This document shows, piece by piece, positions 60,145-64,000 of a stretch of 64,000 nt of DNA. The translations under genes were made by a program, and so were the position numbers. The DNA lies in contig OZ005698.1 in NCBI GenBank assembly GCA_963930775.1, forward strand, positions 8,004,501-8,068,500, written 5' to 3'. The DNA is from Cliona cf. orientalis. Lineage: Eukaryota; Porifera; Demospongiae; Clionaida; Clionaidae. How positions within the stretch are numbered: the stretch's first letter is position 1; each line of letters opens with the position of its first letter. Under the pieces are notes generated by a model that saw only the letters and a list, made by a program, of their open reading frames with translations, did no database searches and had not been told where the DNA came from.

Positions 60145-61293
60145 GTTTGCTAAAACAGTAAATTCTGTGCATGCAGTATGGATAGTCGTAAATCATCAGG
60201 TGCTTCCTTTTATTGTATCAAAGAAGTCTAGATGATCGGAAGTTGGGTAGCTTGTAGTTTTGGCTTATCCCCATAGAGAATGTACACATCCAATTAAACG
60301 AATTATGAAACATTTTCGCTATTCCAACTATGGGATGGCCGCGCATTTCTGGCAATGTAGGGCTACGTAAGAGTACAGTATTTTATATGGACTTACCGGC
60401 ACTGTAGACACAGCCATTATTAAATACTAAATTAAATACAAAAATTTCAGCTACTACGGTGTAAGTTTATACCCCTGCAACCGTCAACCTTCTTGACCAA
60501 TCTCCTCCACATTCACAGGATATACACGTTAAATATACACAGGCTCAACCATCATTTTAATTAAAGCTCACCTTGATTTTGGAAGAGTCACTTGCTAGTG
60601 ATCCAGAATATTAAATGGCTGGACGGCAAACAGCATTTGCCGCCTCGTGACAGATAGGACGAGGAGAAAATGGAGGTGGGGGGCCCGAGATACACTGGCA
60701 AATCGGCTTCCTGCATAGCGAGATTCTCGGGAAGACCGCTCAGTATGGCTGCCGGCCTGAAGAGCCATCGCCTGACTCACTCCCACCAACGATATCTTCC
60801 TCTTGTATATGGCATAGTCGCTATGATAGACTCTTAGACTATCAAGCTTCAACGAGTGTAGCTAGCAAAACACACTGAGCTCGTGTGCAATACTGATTGC
60901 GCAATGCCCTCTCTTTAAGTCTCGTTCCCGGGTCGCGGGTCCCAAGCTGCGCGCGTGCGCGTGCGCGTGGGGGTACCCCCGGCCCCTCGCAGGGACTGCG
61001 CGCGCAGGATAAATGGCCATTAAACTGCCTACCAGACATGGTATAGTTAATTATTACTTTCAAACTGATGGATGTCACCTGAAATTGTCCATTATTTCCA
61101 CGGACTGGAACAAATCTATCTTCCGGGGAGGGTATAGTGTTCGGGATTAACATGGCAGAAGATGTTCTGTTTAACGAGGTACCAATACTCATGTCGTAAT
61201 AATTAATATTATGCTTCACTTAGAGCTTCAATATTATCAAAGTTTCTTACTTATAATACAGGCAATGGTAACACTTTGCTAATGAAAAAAATT
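60145..61293. other. No firm gene; possible first exon at 61152
   Basis: A GC-rich alternating GCGCGTGCG tract lies at 60945-60970. At 61152 a short frame MAEDVLFNE ends at gtacca and could be a plus-strand first exon, but no partner exon was found. Confidence 0.25.
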
Positions 61294-61523
61294 ACGGAGT
61301 GGCTATTGATCCGGCAGTCGACGGCAAGCGAAGCCGGGTAGGACTAGGGTTTGGGGTAGGGTTAGGGGTTCTTCTAGGGTAAAATTATGGGTTTAGGCTA
61401 ACCGTTGGGGTCTAGAACTTGCCTCGCTGCTCACAAAACGAGATACAAGCGAATCGTGATTGCGCATGCGTCGACGATCTCCATAGACAATGTATTACGG
61501 ACTGCCGGATCAATAGCCACGGC
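61294..61523. mobile_element. MITE with GTGGCTATTGATCCGGCAGT ends
   Basis: Perfect inverted ends GTGGCTATTGATCCGGCAGT at 61297 and ACTGCCGGATCAATAGCCAC ending at 61521. It is flanked by 'gaaaaaaatta' and 'gaaaaaatta', a duplication of about 10 bp, as expected for Mutator-like elements. The uninterrupted site exists inverted at about 38945-38970 ('aatctccaatataaag' joined to the A-run). The interior has degenerate TTAGGG-like repeats (ggtagggttaggggtt, about 61355). Confidence 0.7.
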
Positions 61524-61594
61524 GAAAAAATTAATCTCCAATATAAAGATTCCTATATATTATAATAGCTTTTCATTTGGAAAGAAAGTAGATT

Positions 61595-61930
61595 AAAGTC
61601 ATATATTCAATAGTACTATTGGCTGTACGAGCAAAATACTGTAGGAATACAGAAGTTATTCCATAGTCTTTTTAAAGGAAAGCTATAATAGTGTTGGTTA
61701 GTGAAGATTAAAGTCATATATTCAATAGCACTATTGGCTGTACGAGCAAAATACTATAGGAATACAGAAGTTATTCCATAGTTTAGTGAAGATTAAAGTC
61801 ATTATAGTGCTATTGGCTGTACGAGCAAAATACTGTAGGAATACAGAAGCTATTCCATAGTCTCTTTAAAGGAAAGCTATAATAGTGGTGGTTATAGTGA
61901 AGATTAAAGTCATATTCAATAGCAGTCATA
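61595..61930. repeat. 'gactttaatcttcac' repeat, inverted tandem copies
   Basis: About three units on the inverse strand (attggctgtacgagcaaaat, tgtaggaatacagaag, ggaaagctataatagtg, gtgaagattaaagtcat). Inverted relative to 36255 and 37958. Confidence 0.85.
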
Positions 61931-62036
61931 GCTAAGCTACAGAATAGCTGATCACCCATACACTGTTACAGTATATAGCTACTGTGTGTTGAGCCATTTG
62001 GGCATGGAGGTGATCTCTTGGTATTATAATTATGAT

Positions 62037-62366
62037 CAGTGGTTTCGCCAGGGGGTGTATGTGGGTTCATTTGCACCCAATCCATGCACCTGTACACCCA
62101 TCCTATTCATGACATTGTGTAATTTTGTTGAGCCTGTCAAAATTTTGCTACAGCCAGTGATGTAATATGTACAATGTCATGTATACATAACTACATATAA
62201 TAATTTTTTTCTGCATAATATAGTACTAGCTGTAACATAGCTATATAGGTACATGTAGTACACTCTTCTGCTAGCTTTAATTTATGCATCCACCTGTGCG
62301 GTTATACTTTCGATAACTTGCACCCAGTTAAAATTTATATTATTATTGCCTATAGAGACGCCACTG
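62037..62366. mobile_element. Solo hAT-like non-autonomous element
   Basis: 330 bp with ends CAGTGGTTTCGCCAGG and CTATAGAGACGCCACTG, flanked by ATTATGAT on both sides (62029-62036, 62367-62374). It is the inverted, uninterrupted counterpart of the element at 30817-36178, and its target site is the reverse complement of that one. Minisatellite units flank it at about 61985-62028 and 62385-62425. Confidence 0.85.
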
Positions 62367-62430
62367 ATTATGATCGTATAGCTACAGTAACTGTGTGTTG
62401 AGCCGTTTGGGCATGAAGGTGATCTTTTTT

Positions 62431-63269
62431 TTTCCAATATACCATTTAATAAGATACAAGAAACAGCAATAGCTAATACAAGTCGAGTATCCACTTAAAA
62501 TTACCACTAGCACGAACAATAGTAAAGACAAACAAAATAACACAATAATAATTAACATTAAGAGCTTATATAGTTATATTTAGCAATGCATCAGAAAGTT
62601 AAGCAATGAACATATGCATATGAGGAACTTTTGGCCAAAAGTGATCATGTCACTATGCTGCTACTGTGTGTTAACTAGGGTGTTAACAAGTGTCATATTA
62701 CATAGTGGGAGGGGCAGTGTGGCAGCTTGGCATACTCTGTACAACTTTTGGAAGGTTGTGACAGCATATAATAGACCAATACCATCAGAAACTAAGCTAA
62801 GGCAGGCTTGTTTACATTACTGAGGGTATTAAGTGCATTTTAGCATTCCATTCCAAGACTAATTGTGTATGCTCAGTGTCCCCAATCGTCTTCACCCTAA
62901 AAATGACAGAGGTAAAATGTCATTAATCATAATTATTTTAGTATCAAAATGAAGCTTAAAGATCAAGGTTTCATGTACTGAGTTGGAATTTTTTGATTTC
63001 AGTTGCTGTGTGGAGATATTTGATAATAACTAGTGGCCCCTCAATTGGCTCCTATACTTTTGTATTAGAAAAATGCTATAGAAGCCAACTTCAACCTGAA
63101 AATGACAGAACTAAACTATCAACTATGATGATAATTTTTACATTAAATTATAGGAAATGCTTTGTTGTTTGATGTACTGAGTTGGAATAGTTAATTTAAT
63201 GTATGAAATAGATCAAATGATAGAAAATGTGCTTAAAATCATGGTAAAATTTAGCCCGCAGGAGGCATG
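62431..63269. other. No gene; two diverged direct repeats
   Basis: Two related stretches ('aaaatgacaga', 'gtactgagttggaat') near 62898-62995 and 63100-63190. No coding signal beyond short frames. Confidence 0.3.
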
Positions 63270-64000
63270 TATAGTGATAAATGGTGTGAAATAGGTGTGA
63301 AATAGTATCACTGAGCACTAGTTCCTCATATGTTGCATGATGAGAGCTCTCTTAAAAGTTTGGGGGCTTTCTTTGGTGACTTGGGTCCTTGCAAATGGCT
63401 GGGCAAGAGATCGATCGGTGACAGATCTAATTCTGAGAGTGTATTCACATAAACTCACTCTTGTGGTAGGAAGAGATTCATAGGAAGATAAGCCATTTTT
63501 GATGCTATACAGTTGACATTGCTTGAGGTACTGTCTCCGTTTTTCTAGCGTAGGAATACTTGCAGTTTCAATAAGTACTTCTCATAATTTACATGGGCCA
63601 CTAGCTCCTTCAGACAGATTTTGAGAGCAAAAGCTTGCACTTTTTCAATGTTGTTGATATCCTTTCTGAGATACGGGTCCCAGACACAAGTGGCGTATTC
63701 CAGAAGAGGGCGTACAAGCATTTTATAAAGATGGAGTAGAGTGTCAGTGTGTGAATCGTGGTAGTACTTGCGATAAAGGAAACCCAACACTTTTCTAGCC
63801 TTATTACAAACATTTGTGATGTGGGCTGACCATGAGCCATCATGAGAGAATAGTACTCCAAGATACTTAAAGGTGGTTACTCTCTCAAGTGATTGTCCTT
63901 CGATAACTAGCTGCATGCCGGGTAATTGGTTGGCAGGGATGGTGTTTTTTAGAAAACAGCATATAACAGCATTTATTGATATTTAGATGTAGGAAATTTT
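63270..64000 (-). pseudogene. 3' part of a LINE reverse transcriptase (runs off right edge)
   Basis: On the minus strand, frame 63916-63545 reads TTFKYLGVLFSHDGSW, CNKARKVLGFLYRKYY, LVRPLLEYATCVWDPY and NNIEKVQAFALKICL. This is the thumb/C-terminal region of CR1/Rex-type LINEs. A frameshift near 63545 leads to KRRQYLKQCQLYSIKNGL and RSLAQPFARTQVTK with a stop at about 63327. The catalytic region would lie beyond 64000. Confidence 0.75.

Noticed and set aside
61152-61178. Possible plus-strand first exon MAEDVLFNE before gtacca
   Set aside because: No downstream exon in phase was found within the window.

Overview
The window is animal genomic DNA and fits a demosponge best. This is inferred from its character: AT-rich, compact intron-rich genes with GT-AG introns, 33-35 aa ankyrin exons, Ig/FN3 receptors carrying death domains, and a dense mix of short transposons. 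No bacterial-style operons, CRISPR arrays, rRNA or convincing tRNA genes were seen. All gene models were built by hand from splice sites and phase, with no transcript support.

Positions 1-22145 form a death-domain (DD) locus. Gene A (minus, 157-2195) is a short tandem-DD gene, apparently a truncated copy of gene B. Gene B (minus, 4813-13876) joins in frame through 17 exons to about 919 aa: two DDs, an unnamed conserved-looking helical region, about 13 ankyrin repeats and a short tail. Gene C (plus, 15025-16700) is a short transmembrane protein with a cytosolic DD. Gene D (minus, 17022-22145) is a 520 aa receptor: signal peptide, Ig-like domain, FN3-like domains, transmembrane helix and a DD paralogous to that of C. 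B and C are divergent; C and D are convergent with 321 bp between their stops. A plausible but untested reading is a receptor-to-adaptor apoptosis or innate-immunity module.

Positions 22146-64000 are dominated by repeats. A roughly 48 bp minisatellite (core 'atgcccaaatggctc') occurs in arrays at 24530-25326, 29649-30808 and 50085-53600, with single units near 36187, 61985 and 62385. The 24.5-36.2 kb array was split by a 4.0 kb non-LTR retrotransposon (25586-29630, 18 bp target duplication) and by a hAT-like element (30817-36178, 8 bp target duplication). The hAT-like element was itself invaded by a decayed DIRS-like retrotransposon and a small TIR element. An inverted copy of part of this neighbourhood lies at 61240-62430 and lacks those insertions, so it works as an empty-site reference. 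At 42906-48497 a young Ty3/Gypsy element (LTRs differ at 2 of 402 positions) interrupts a tyrosine-recombinase gene fragment.

Positions 55242-60144 hold a complete-looking P-type DNA transposon. It has 39 bp perfect terminal inverted repeats and a seven-exon transposase (about 879 aa). A second, convergent gene of unknown function sits inside the same element. Many short non-autonomous elements (TA-flanked MITEs, foldback palindromes, a CCCCAGT-ended family) fill the introns and spacers. The right edge carries the 3' part of another LINE.
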